Of a stretch of DNA of 64,000 nucleotides, positions 7,858 to 16,446 are shown piece after piece (the first letter of the stretch is position 1; every line of letters begins with the position of its first letter). The position numbers and the translations under genes are program-made. This DNA comes from G963662655 sp963666875 (GTDB lineage: Bacteria > Cloacimonadota > Cloacimonadia > Cloacimonadales > JAIOQZ01). The notes below the pieces were generated by a model, which did not search any database, was not told where the DNA came from, and was given only the letters and a program-made list of their open reading frames with translations. The stretch spans positions 213,404-277,403 of the forward strand of contig CAXXPU010000016.1 in the NCBI GenBank assembly GCA_963666875.2, in the 5' to 3' direction.

Positions 7858-10212
7858 TCATTTCAACATCAGCACTCTCGACGAGTAAATATTCTGCCCT
7901 GATTTCATACGGACGAAATACACGCCGCTCCCGCATGGCTTGCCGTCGTAGTCACAACCATTCCATTCTGTCTGGTGGTTGCCTTTTACGTAGAATCCGT
8001 TGGTGAGCGTGCGAACCTTCTGACCGCGAAGGTTGAATACGCAGATTTCGGCATTGTCGTCCTTCGCCATGGAGAACGATACTGTCGTGCTGGGGTTGAA
8101 CGGATTCGGGTAGCAGTGTTCGATGCCGGTGTGAAGTATGATCCCGGGGTGATCCTCTTCCTGTTCCTCTTCTGTGATGGAGACCGTTACCGGACCGAAA
8201 AACTCGATGCTGCCGCTCAGATCGACGCTCTCCAGCCAGTAGTGGTAGGTTTGCTCCATTTCTACGTCGCGATCGGTGAAGCTGTAGGTCTGAGAGCTAG
8301 TGCAGCCCTGCGCCTCGACCAAGCCGGAGACGGCGATCGCGCTGTCAAGCTCGTCGCTGTCGGAACGATACACGTAATAGCCGTACATGTTGGTTTCGGA
8401 CTCCGTCACCCATAAAAGCATGGCACAGTTGTCCGTCGTCTGCACGGCGGTGAAGGAGGACAATTCGACCGGCAGGGTCTGCTCGCCGGCCAACTCACCG
8501 GGTGTTCCGGCTGCTGGCGTTCCGATCGACCACGCACCGATCGTCGATTGATCGGCCTGTTCGTTTGCGCCGACGTTGATCGTCATATCGATCACCGCGC
8601 GGGTCTCGGGAGAGCTGAGACGATACGCGAAGCCGGAAGCGATCGCCAGATCGGATGAGCCGGGTTCGTAGTGAAGATATCCCGGTATATCCCATGCCGC
8701 GGTGAATACGCTTTGGTCCGCGCCGTTGCCGATGAGGAGGGTCCCGTCCGGCGATATAATGGCAGCGTCCAACGTGTACTGGACTCCAGAAGGCGTGAAG
8801 GCTCCCGCGTTGTTGTAACCTTGCTCGAGTATCAAACTGCTTACGTCCATGAAGCTATATGTGCTGTTGTACAACTCGATGAAACCGGTGGATTCGAGTT
8901 CTCCGGGAAGGTTGTCACTCACTTCGGATATAAAAAGCTCACCCGTTCCATTCGGCACCGGTATTCCAGACTGGTAGAAATATACGCAGCCTGAATTGGA
9001 TACGACCTCATCGTTGGCTGGTGCTCCAACCATAAGTTTATTCTGGTAAACGTCTATACAGGAACCGAAGGACTGGAGTGTCGCTCCTCCGTCAGGATAC
9101 AGATCGAGCAATGGTGCCCACACTCCTTCCTGACGTTGATACACATAGAGCACACCTTCGTAATTATTGTATGCAGGAGCGGTTATAAATGCATAGCCCT
9201 CAATGAGAAAGATACTCGATCCAAACAACTGAGCCGAGTCGAGATTCGGCGGTTGAAGCTCCTGAACGATTGTGCTGGTGTCAGCACCTGTATTCCACTT
9301 GATCATATACACCTTGCCGGTGCGATAGCCGTTTTCTTTGTCGTGGATTGCGCTTACGGCAGCAGAAAAACAGTTATCCGTGTTTTCGTACGTCAGGGCA
9401 AGCCCATACCCGAAACGGTCGTCGAAAGCAAGATCGTCGGGTACGATTTTATCAGCCTGTACAGGGACGGAGGAGTTGTTAACCGCCATCAGATACACCG
9501 CTCCGGCGCTCGTGCCCATCTCGTCGTTTTCGTATGCTCCAGCGAGGACAAAGTAACGGTTATGTAAATAGTTATATTCGATATCGACGCTGGTTCCGAG
9601 TCTTTCATTCGCGACAGGTGTATCGACGATCCCCGGAACGTTGATCATCGTCCAGTTGTCGTCACCATCATTGTGAATAAGGTAAACGCATCCTGCGTCA
9701 ACCGGTCCGTCGATAACTTCATGACCGGGTGCACCGACGGCGATATGGGAGCCGGAGAAATCCACCGACCAGCCGAACTCCGAAGCCCCGTACGCGTCGT
9801 CGGGAGTGAATTTCTCGATCTGATTCCAGGTGGTTCCGCTGCGCTTGAAAAGGAACAGGCTGCCTTCGTTGTAGTTGCCTTGATCGTCGTACGGTGCTCC
9901 AACCGCGATGTATTCATTGAATATCGCGACAGACCAGCCGAAGTAGTCCCAATCGTCTCCGTCTGGGTCCGTCAGGATAGCCTGAAGTCCCCAGGTGCTT
10001 CCATTCCAGTGATAGACATACGCGCAGCCGGCATGGTTGTTCGCGTTGTAGTTACCGATTACGGCATATTCGTAATCGAGAGCCATGTTTGAGCCGAACA
10101 GATCCGATTCACCGGCGTTCGGATTCTGGATTTGCTGAAGGTACGAATAGCCTTGCGCAGAGAGTCCGAAAGCGACGAATGCCAACATGATAAATAGTGC
10201 TGATTTCCTCAT
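7858..10212 (-). CDS. Secreted FG-GAP-like propeller protein with C-terminal sorting domain
   Basis: The ATG at 10212 (GGGGGA upstream) opens MRKSALFIMLAFVAFGLSAQG, a signal peptide; 784 residues. Residues 30-420 hold about seven repeats of the form LFGSNMALDYEYAVIG / YFGWSVAIFNEYIAVGAP, an FG-GAP/integrin-alpha type propeller. A lamin-tail-like domain follows (about 425-570, ELFISEVSDNLPG), then a fibronectin-III-like segment (LPVELSSFTAVQTT), then the sorting domain with CYPNPFNPSTTVSFSM and NLRGQKVRTL, ending SSRVLMLK. Such domains direct export through the type IX system or a similar route to the cell surface. The binding target is unknown. Single gene reading away from the deacetylase cluster. 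Confidence 0.85.
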   Translation of the reverse strand: MRKSALFIMLAFVAFGLSAQGYSYLQQIQNPNAGESDLFGSNMALDYEYAVIGNYNANNHAGCAYVYHWNGSTWGLQAILTDPDGDDWDYFGWSVAIFNEYIAVGAPYDDQGNYNEGSLFLFKRSGTTWNQIEKFTPDDAYGASEFGWSVDFSGSHIAVGAPGHEVIDGPVDAGCVYLIHNDGDDNWTMINVPGIVDTPVANERLGTSVDIEYNYLHNRYFVLAGAYENDEMGTSAGAVYLMAVNNSSVPVQADKIVPDDLAFDDRFGYGLALTYENTDNCFSAAVSAIHDKENGYRTGKVYMIKWNTGADTSTIVQELQPPNLDSAQLFGSSIFLIEGYAFITAPAYNNYEGVLYVYQRQEGVWAPLLDLYPDGGATLQSFGSCIDVYQNKLMVGAPANDEVVSNSGCVYFYQSGIPVPNGTGELFISEVSDNLPGELESTGFIELYNSTYSFMDVSSLILEQGYNNAGAFTPSGVQYTLDAAIISPDGTLLIGNGADQSVFTAAWDIPGYLHYEPGSSDLAIASGFAYRLSSPETRAVIDMTINVGANEQADQSTIGAWSIGTPAAGTPGELAGEQTLPVELSSFTAVQTTDNCAMLLWVTESETNMYGYYVYRSDSDELDSAIAVSGLVEAQGCTSSQTYSFTDRDVEMEQTYHYWLESVDLSGSIEFFGPVTVSITEEEQEEDHPGIILHTGIEHCYPNPFNPSTTVSFSMAKDDNAEICVFNLRGQKVRTLTNGFYVKGNHQTEWNGCDYDGKPCGSGVYFVRMKSGQNIYSSRVLMLK

Positions 10213-10547
10213 TAGTCCCCCAAGTTCGGTTTCATCGTTGTAAGCCCATATTAAAAGCATGTAACGACAACAAGATAAGCCTTAATAATGACAGAATGTC
10301 AAATAAAAAAAACTACACCCAAAACCAATTAATGATTGGTATTCATAATGTTGGGGAGATAGTGAAGGTAACCGGCTATTGGGAAGCAATGAAGTCGGGA
10401 TTCGATGAAGGTCGAATTCACCCAAACTCCGATATCACACTTGACTATGCGGTTACATTCGGTGCGAGCAGGAATAGATTTCGACACCTGTGTGGATTTC
10501 CCTTGACGCCAGAAGGTAGAAGCTTCCTATGAACTTCGGGAAGGAAT
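10213..10547. other. Divergent intergenic region
   Basis: 335 bp between the minus FG-GAP gene and the plus deacetylase. An A-rich open frame near 10296-10532 has no ribosome site and no recognisable content. Promoters for both directions are expected here but I could not fix convincing boxes. Confidence 0.4.
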
Positions 10548-11723
10548 ATGGCAACGAAAAAGAAGAAATTGAATATAAAGAAGCGTAAGGGCTCGAAAAA
10601 ACGCAGCGGAACATCGAGGGGCTGCCTGCTGACGATCCTTGCGATCGTCATTCTTGCCGGACTGGCATGGTGGGCAATCAAGCACTTCGGTAAGACGGAA
10701 GAGGCTTTGAAGCCGACGAGTACGGTAATGGACTCGGTGTATGTGGCGATCGACAAACTCGGTATCCCACAGAAGCTGATCAAAACCGTCCAGAAAGGCG
10801 ACAGCATCCGCGTCGAAGTGGGACTCGATCCCGAGCGGCACGATCTGCCATTCATCAACATGCTTTTCTCCGGTATGCTCGAGCAGGCCGGCGCGGAGTT
10901 TCTCACCGGCGTGACCGGTCCGGGGGAGCGTTACCACACGCTTCGCTACCACGATCCCATCGACGACAAGACCGTCATTATCTATTTGCACTTCGCGCGC
11001 AGTCGCGAATTCCCGGAGGAGAAACCACTCCTCGCGATCATCGTCGATGACTTCGGCAATATCCATGGTGAGGAATTGACCGAATTCTGCAATCTCGCCG
11101 ATCGGAATATCACCTTCGCCATCATGCCGGGAACACCGCACGCGAAGGACGCCATGAAGCAGGGCAAGGCCACCGGTCACGAACTCATCATCCACATGCC
11201 CATGGAGCCGATCGGTTATCCGAAGGCGGATCCGGGCAAGAACGCCATCTTCGTCGATATGAGTCCGCGGGAAATCCGCGCCACGGTACGTAACTACATC
11301 TCGGAACTACCCGGATGTGTAGGTGCGAACAACCACATGGGCAGCCTTGCGACCACCGATTCGGACGTGATGAAAGCTGTGATGACCGAGCTGAAGAAGG
11401 CCGGTCTCTATTTCATCGACAGCCGCACCATCGCCACGTCCGTCGCATACGATGTCGCTCGTAACGAAGGCGTGATGACGGCCCAGCGCAATCTTTCGTT
11501 CCTGGATAATCCGGACATCTCCGACGCGACACTCAACAAGCGGATCGCGGAGCTGAAGAAGATGAAAGAGGACGGCGTGACCAGGGTGATCACCATCACG
11601 CATTGCTATCCGGCGAAGAAACTCGAACATCTGGTGCGGTTTGCGGACAAGGCGAAGGACCTCGGATTCGAGCTTGTGCCGGTCTCCGCTCTCCTGAAAG
11701 ACGAATACGAAGACATTTTTTAG
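10548..11723 (+). CDS. Divergent polysaccharide deacetylase family protein
   Basis: 391 residues. A Lys-rich cytoplasmic start (TKKKKLNIKKRKGSKKR) and one membrane helix (about 26-46) anchor it, with the rest outside. The C-terminal domain (from about residue 160) begins LLAIIVDDFGN and continues TFAIMPGTPHAKDAM, IIHMPMEP, NNHMGS and FIDSRT, the marks of the divergent polysaccharide deacetylase (YibQ-like) family, a NodB-fold enzyme probably acting on wall or surface glycans. In some members this domain sits beside peptidase partners in division. GGAAGG lies before the ATG. First gene of a cluster with uppP, nine bp downstream. Substrate unproven. Confidence 0.85.
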   Translation: MATKKKKLNIKKRKGSKKRSGTSRGCLLTILAIVILAGLAWWAIKHFGKTEEALKPTSTVMDSVYVAIDKLGIPQKLIKTVQKGDSIRVEVGLDPERHDLPFINMLFSGMLEQAGAEFLTGVTGPGERYHTLRYHDPIDDKTVIIYLHFARSREFPEEKPLLAIIVDDFGNIHGEELTEFCNLADRNITFAIMPGTPHAKDAMKQGKATGHELIIHMPMEPIGYPKADPGKNAIFVDMSPREIRATVRNYISELPGCVGANNHMGSLATTDSDVMKAVMTELKKAGLYFIDSRTIATSVAYDVARNEGVMTAQRNLSFLDNPDISDATLNKRIAELKKMKEDGVTRVITITHCYPAKKLEHLVRFADKAKDLGFELVPVSALLKDEYEDIF

Positions 11724-11732
11724 TAGGTATCA

Positions 11733-12536
11733 ATGGAACTGATTAAATCCATCGTTCTCGGCATCATTCAGGGTCTTACCGAATTTCTGCCCGTGAGTAG
11801 CAGCGGTCACCTCGTGATCGCCGAACACTTCATGCGCTTCGACAAGCCGGACATGTCCTTCGATGTGCTTTTGCACTTCGGGACGCTGCTGGCGATTCTA
11901 TTATACTTCCGCAACGACATCATCAATCTTTTAAAATCGCTCAACCCGTCCGCGAAGGGCGAGGCAGTCAAAGATAACCGTCGCGTTCTACTCTATCTGA
12001 TCATCGGAACGATTCCCATCGGTCTTGTCGGCGTTCTGCTGAAAGATCCGATCGAAGGACTCTTCTCCAATCCGATGGTGGCGGCGACCATGCTCTTCTT
12101 CACCGGCGCGATCGTGCTGGTATCGGATCTCGTGCGTTCGCGTGGAATCGAGATGGGGAAGATGGGCATCTTGCGCTGCATCCTGATCGGGATTGGTCAG
12201 GCGTTGGCGATTGTTCCCGGGATTTCGCGTTCGGGCATGACCATCTCCAGCGGACTCTTTGCAGGGCTGAAGCGCGACGACGCGGCGCGATACGCGTTTC
12301 TCCTGGCGATTCCCGCCATCCTGGGCGCGACCGTGCTCGATATCGGCGCGCTCTTCGAGATCGAGCCGCATTACATCGTTCGTTACATCGCGGGGACCAT
12401 CGCGGCGTTCGGCTCGGGATACGCGGTGATCTCGCTGCTCCTGTCCATGGTGCGCAAGCAGAAGATGAAGTACTTCTCGTTCTACTGTTGGGCTGTCGCC
12501 ATCGTCACGATCATCCTGATCTGGAAAGGATTATGA
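11733..12536 (+). CDS. uppP: Undecaprenyl-diphosphatase
   Basis: Integral membrane enzyme that dephosphorylates undecaprenyl diphosphate and so recycles the lipid carrier for peptidoglycan and O-antigen. It has 267 residues, the normal BacA/UppP length, with the signature GLTEFLPVSSSGHLVIAEH near residue 14 and PGISRSGMTI near residue 165, plus about seven hydrophobic helices. Over-expression in other bacteria gives bacitracin resistance. Its stop overlaps the holA start (ATGA). Confidence 0.96.
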   Translation: MELIKSIVLGIIQGLTEFLPVSSSGHLVIAEHFMRFDKPDMSFDVLLHFGTLLAILLYFRNDIINLLKSLNPSAKGEAVKDNRRVLLYLIIGTIPIGLVGVLLKDPIEGLFSNPMVAATMLFFTGAIVLVSDLVRSRGIEMGKMGILRCILIGIGQALAIVPGISRSGMTISSGLFAGLKRDDAARYAFLLAIPAILGATVLDIGALFEIEPHYIVRYIAGTIAAFGSGYAVISLLLSMVRKQKMKYFSFYCWAVAIVTIILIWKGL

Positions 12537-13558
12537 AGCAGTCGCAGACCTTGCAGGCTCACGAATTTCTCGCGCGAAAAGGCGGTATTCCGTTCTCGCC
12601 GGTGTTCTTCGTGTTCGGTAGCGAGTCGCTGCTGAAAGCGAAGGTGGCGAGCGCGATCCGCAAGCAGTTTCTGACCGACGGTTCGGACGACTTCGACACC
12701 GCGCTCTTCTACGGTGACGAGGCCACGGCGGAGAGCGTACTGGAGCAGCTCGAATCGCTTCCGTTCCTCTCGCAGCGGCGGGTGGTGACGCTCAAGGACG
12801 TCGATACCATGCGCGCGAACGAAATGAAAAAGCTGATATCTTACCTCGAATCGCCCTCCCAATCGACCGTTTTTATCCTCACCGCCGAGAAGCCGGACAA
12901 ACGCCTCAGCTTCTTCAAGAAATTGACCGAAGCTGCTTTCGAGATCGAGTGTAAGCCGCCGCGCAATCCGGAGGATATCCGAAGATGGCTCGGTAATGAA
13001 ATACGCAAGCTGAACCTCTATATGGACGCGGACGCGATGGACGTCTTCAGCGCTAACGTGCCCATGGACTACGCCGCCGCATCCAACGAACTGGAGAAGA
13101 TCATCCTGTTATCCGGCGAATCGAAGAAGCTCACGAAAGATATCATCATGGACAGCCTGACCCGACTCAGCCGATTCAGCGAGTACGACCTGGTCGATGC
13201 GATCGGAGCGCGGAATCCGCAGGTCGCGATGAAGATACTCAAGGAGCTTCTGGAAAACGACGCCAGCATGATCTACGTGGTCTCGCTCCTGACGAACCTC
13301 TTCATGACGCTGTGGAAGATTCGCAGCCTCAAGGACAAGGGTATCAACGAGAACGAGATATCGAACAAGCACATCCCGGAGGTTTTTTACTGGCTACGCA
13401 AGAACTACCTCGGTTTCGCCGGCAAGTACTCGATGGGCGCGATCCGCGAAACTCTTCATCTGCTCTACGAACTCGACTGCAACCTTAAATCGATCGAATC
13501 GGCGCTGGTTCCCATACTGGCTTCGACGACCATCTACAAAATCGTGACGGCGAAATAA
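12533..13558 (+). CDS. holA: DNA polymerase III delta subunit
   Basis: Clamp-loader subunit that opens the beta sliding clamp. The ATG at 12533 overlaps the uppP stop and gives 341 residues starting MKQSQTLQAHEFLARKGGIP; an upstream in-frame start would add residues made only of antisense to uppP. Features: PVFFVFGSESLLKAKVASAIR (AAA-like fold without Walker A), then a helical lid and the C-terminal collar segment (MIYVVSLLTNLFMTLWKIR). It overlaps era by one base (TAATG). Delta subunits diverge quickly, so the assignment rests on the N-terminal pattern and length. Confidence 0.9.
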   Translation: MKQSQTLQAHEFLARKGGIPFSPVFFVFGSESLLKAKVASAIRKQFLTDGSDDFDTALFYGDEATAESVLEQLESLPFLSQRRVVTLKDVDTMRANEMKKLISYLESPSQSTVFILTAEKPDKRLSFFKKLTEAAFEIECKPPRNPEDIRRWLGNEIRKLNLYMDADAMDVFSANVPMDYAAASNELEKIILLSGESKKLTKDIIMDSLTRLSRFSEYDLVDAIGARNPQVAMKILKELLENDASMIYVVSLLTNLFMTLWKIRSLKDKGINENEISNKHIPEVFYWLRKNYLGFAGKYSMGAIRETLHLLYELDCNLKSIESALVPILASTTIYKIVTAK

Positions 13559-14457
13559 TGGATCCACTCAATATCCCCAAAGATTTCAAGGCCGGCTACG
13601 TCTCCATCGTGGGACGCCCCAACGTCGGCAAATCGACCCTCATGAACGCCCTCATCGGCGAGAAGCTCTCCAGCGTCACACCCAAACCGCAGACGACGCG
13701 ACAGAACATCAAGGGCTTCTTCAACGACGAGAAACGCCAGATCGTCTTTCTGGATACGCCTGGTTTCCTGAAGCCTCGTTATACGCTTCAGGAAAAGATG
13801 CGCGAGTACATCCAGATATCGCTCTCCGACAGCGATGTGGTGTTATTCGTGACCGACACGAAGAATTTTCCCACCGATTACGACCAGGAGCTGTGCCAGA
13901 ACCTCTCGCAGGTGAAAAACCCGCGCATCGCAGCGCTCAACAAGATCGACTCGGTAGATGAAGAGACGCTCGAGAACGCACGGAAGACGATCCTGAGCTA
14001 CGGATTCGACAAGGTGCTGGAAATCTCCGCGCTGGAGAAAACGAATCTCGATACGCTGCTGAGCACCCTGACCGAATTCCTTCCCTTCTCACCGCCGCTC
14101 TACGATCCCGACGACCTCTCCGACCTGCCGCTTCGGTTCTTCGTACAGGAGATTATCCGCGAACGGATCTTCATGAACTACGGCGAGGAGATACCCTACG
14201 CGACGGCGGTGGTGGTGGAGACGTTCAAGGAATTGCCCGAGATGGACGTGATTCACGCCAACATCTGGATCGAGCGCAAGTCACAGAAACCGATCATCAT
14301 CGGCGCGAAAGGCGCGGCTATCGGCAACCTCCGGCGTGATTCCGAGCGCGAGATTCGCAAGCTAACCGGTAGGCCGGTCGAACTGAATCTGTGGGTCAAG
14401 ATCAAGCCCAACTGGAGAAAGAAGACGAACGCACTGAAAGAGTTCGGGTATAAGTAG
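13558..14457 (+). CDS. era: GTPase Era
   Basis: Ribosome-assembly GTPase that binds 16S rRNA. 299 residues: G1 GRPNVGKST (19-27), G3 DTPGF, G4 NKID, and a C-terminal KH domain with IIGAKGAAIGNLRRDSEREI, which is specific to Era among small GTPases. The start codon shares its A with the holA stop. The stop is TAG. Last gene of the deacetylase-uppP-holA-era cluster; the structured repeat at 14543 lies 85 bp downstream. Confidence 0.97.
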   Translation: MDPLNIPKDFKAGYVSIVGRPNVGKSTLMNALIGEKLSSVTPKPQTTRQNIKGFFNDEKRQIVFLDTPGFLKPRYTLQEKMREYIQISLSDSDVVLFVTDTKNFPTDYDQELCQNLSQVKNPRIAALNKIDSVDEETLENARKTILSYGFDKVLEISALEKTNLDTLLSTLTEFLPFSPPLYDPDDLSDLPLRFFVQEIIRERIFMNYGEEIPYATAVVVETFKELPEMDVIHANIWIERKSQKPIIIGAKGAAIGNLRRDSEREIRKLTGRPVELNLWVKIKPNWRKKTNALKEFGYK

Positions 14458-14542
14458 ATGCGTAGCCCATGGTTCACACCATTGGTTATTTATAAGGAAA
14501 CGATGTTTTTCAAGCTTGATAGAAGGTATCAACACAAATCTC

Positions 14543-14722
14543 GTAGGGATGATAGATTTTAGACTGGGGCGTAAGCCCCAGTGACATAAGCCGATAAGAA
14601 AAAAGAGCGCCGTAGGTGCGACAGATGGATTGTTTACTGTCTGTCGTCCCTCCGGGACTTTGCTCCTGCTTCGAATCCATTACCCGGCACTTACGTACCG
14701 GGCTAAAATCTATCGTCCTTAC
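14543..14722 (+). repeat. Multi-hairpin palindromic intergenic element
   Basis: A 180-nt structured block downstream of era. Outer arms 14543-14562 and 14703-14722 pair over 20 positions: 18 Watson-Crick and two that are G.U if the plus strand is transcribed (they would be C.A on the minus strand). Inside: ACTGGGGC-GTAA-GCCCCAGT (14563-14582), GACAGA/TCTGTC around 14619-14645, GTCCC-TCC-GGGAC (14646-14658), and CCCGG...CCGGG (14683-14702) with an inner AC/GT pair. The shape, a closed multibranch of short GC hairpins including GTCCCTCCGGGAC, resembles abundant intergenic repeat families of Bacteroidota and other groups. It may be a transcribed repeat or a terminator for era; no protein is encoded. 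Confidence 0.75.
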
Positions 14723-14847
14723 AGGACTTAAAGATCATTATCACGTTTGCCAACCACTCGATTTCCAACACAGTAAAATTATCTTGACATCGATAAATAT
14801 TGTTCTCAAACTTGATTTCAATTCGTAACAAATCAAAGGAGGATTAC

Positions 14848-15276
14848 ATGTGGATATGCCAGAATTGTACAACCAAGAATGAAGATTGTTGTGATTTTTG
14901 TTGGAAGTGCGGTGCCGACCAACAAGGCAATCTTCCGGATTCTCTGAAGGATAAACCTGTAGAGCAAAATTCAGATAATAGTAAAAATTCTGATGACTCG
15001 GAACTATATCAGAAATCAAGGGTTAAGGACATTCTCAGTATGAAGACCATGATTGCCCCAGGACTGATTGTTTTTATCTCCTGGCTGGCAATGATAGCGT
15101 GTGCTATAATAGGTATTGGACTTATGTGCGATGATTCTGAATGGATAATCCTTGGAATATTGGTATTTCTTATCGGCCCATTTCTAATAAGAATTATTAC
15201 AGAATACGCAATTGTTCAGTTTCAGATCAATAATACGCTCAACGAGATTCTCATTGAGCTAAAGAAGCAGAAATAG
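14848..15276 (+). CDS. Zinc-ribbon plus DUF4282-like membrane protein
   Basis: 142 residues from the ATG at 14848, which has AAAGGAGG five bases upstream. The N-terminus is a small zinc knuckle, MWICQNCTTKNEDCCDFCWKC (cysteines in CxxC pairs), followed by a polar linker of about 40 residues. The rest holds two membrane helices (about 67-90 and 96-118) with the pattern GPFLIRIITEYAIVQFQINN and a final helix NTLNEILIELKKQK, which matches DUF4282 proteins. Function of DUF4282 is unknown. AT-rich relative to neighbours, alone between era and the flavoprotein genes. Confidence 0.8.
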   Translation: MWICQNCTTKNEDCCDFCWKCGADQQGNLPDSLKDKPVEQNSDNSKNSDDSELYQKSRVKDILSMKTMIAPGLIVFISWLAMIACAIIGIGLMCDDSEWIILGILVFLIGPFLIRIITEYAIVQFQINNTLNEILIELKKQK

Positions 15277-15290
15277 CGTATCGATAATGC

Positions 15291-16445
15291 TTACTTAAAC
15301 TTCTCCTCGCCCTCGAAGCTCCTGTACGGATCAAAGCTCTTTAAAATCTTCCTGTCGTCTTCGGATACCTCTCCGGCGACGATGCGAGCGACCAATTCTC
15401 CCATGCCCGGTCCCAGCATGAAGCCCTGACCGCACATACCCACGTCGTGGACGTAATTATCGTAGGTATCGACCATGCCCACGATGGGGTATCCGTCCGG
15501 CGTCATCGGATACTGACCGCGCCAGGTGCGCCTGACCTTGAGGTTCGCAAGCCTTGGATAGAGGTCGATCATGCGCGGCGCGACCTGCGGAAGAAAGACC
15601 GAGGTCGAGTCCTGATCGATATCGTAGATGGGCGGATCGGGCGTGATGCAGAAGATGACCTGACCCTCTTTGCTCTGGTAGAAGTAGTAGTTAAGCGAGT
15701 CCGCGGCAGGGCGCATATCGACGACCATCGGCTCGAAGAAGCGCTTGACTGGCTCCGTGATGGCGGCTTCGTGCGTGTCGGGTCTGACCGGGATGTCCAG
15801 ATCGAGAAGCTTGCCGATTGCGGCGGCGTTGTTGCCCGACGCGTTGACGATCCAACCGCAATTGCAGGTACCCTTGTCGGTCTTGACGCTTGTGATCCGT
15901 TTACCGTTTCGTTCGAAACCTGTGACTGCCTCGTTGAAGCGGAAATCGACACCCAATTCCTTCGCGCGGAAGTAGTAAGCGCTCATCGAGAGCAGGGGTG
16001 AGGCGCTTCCGTCTTCGGGGGAATAGGTGGAGCCGCGCAGTCCGTTCATGTTGATGCCCGGCACGAGCTCGTTGTATTCTTCCGGTGAGATCCAGTCGAT
16101 GTTGAGTCCGAACGATTTTTGTATCTTCAATAAGTCTTTGAGCTTCTTTTCGTCGGCGTCGCTATAGGCGGGATAACTGTACCCGTTGGAAAGCCAGTCG
16201 ATATCGTGACCGTATTTTTCTTTCCAAGTGGAGAAGATTTCGATGCTGCGTAGGCTGATCTTGATCTTTCCATAGTCGGAGTGAGTGGCGCGAATTCCAC
16301 CGATGGCTTTCTTGTTATTCATCTGTCCGGGCGACGGATTTTTCTCGATCACCAGGGTTTTCAGTCCCTTTTCCGCCAGCGAGATCGCGGTCGGCATTCC
16401 GACGCTTCCGGCGCCGATCACGACGACATCATATACTTCAGCCAT
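15291..16445 (-). CDS. FAD-dependent amine/imino-acid dehydrogenase, catalytic (beta) subunit
   Basis: 384 residues from the ATG at 16445 (GGGAG six bases upstream). Opens AEVYDVVVIGAGSVGMPTAI, the FAD dinucleotide fold of the DAO/glycine oxidase family, and closes with a conserved MCGQGFMLGPGMGELVARI, the FAD tail motif. It oxidises the C-N bond of an amino or imino acid in relatives such as sarcosine oxidase beta, HcnC and hydroxyproline dehydrogenase. It follows the multidomain partner at 16447 by one base, so the two surely form one complex in which electrons pass to the partner's flavin and Fe-S centres. The substrate cannot be told from the sequence. Confidence 0.85.
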   Translation of the reverse strand: MAEVYDVVVIGAGSVGMPTAISLAEKGLKTLVIEKNPSPGQMNNKKAIGGIRATHSDYGKIKISLRSIEIFSTWKEKYGHDIDWLSNGYSYPAYSDADEKKLKDLLKIQKSFGLNIDWISPEEYNELVPGINMNGLRGSTYSPEDGSASPLLSMSAYYFRAKELGVDFRFNEAVTGFERNGKRITSVKTDKGTCNCGWIVNASGNNAAAIGKLLDLDIPVRPDTHEAAITEPVKRFFEPMVVDMRPAADSLNYYFYQSKEGQVIFCITPDPPIYDIDQDSTSVFLPQVAPRMIDLYPRLANLKVRRTWRGQYPMTPDGYPIVGMVDTYDNYVHDVGMCGQGFMLGPGMGELVARIVAGEVSEDDRKILKSFDPYRSFEGEEKFK

Positions 16446-16446
16446 G

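Noticed and set aside
10197..10532. 111-codon plus frame before the deacetylase
   Set aside because: No ribosome site; its beginning lies inside the signal peptide of the divergent gene, and no recognisable content.
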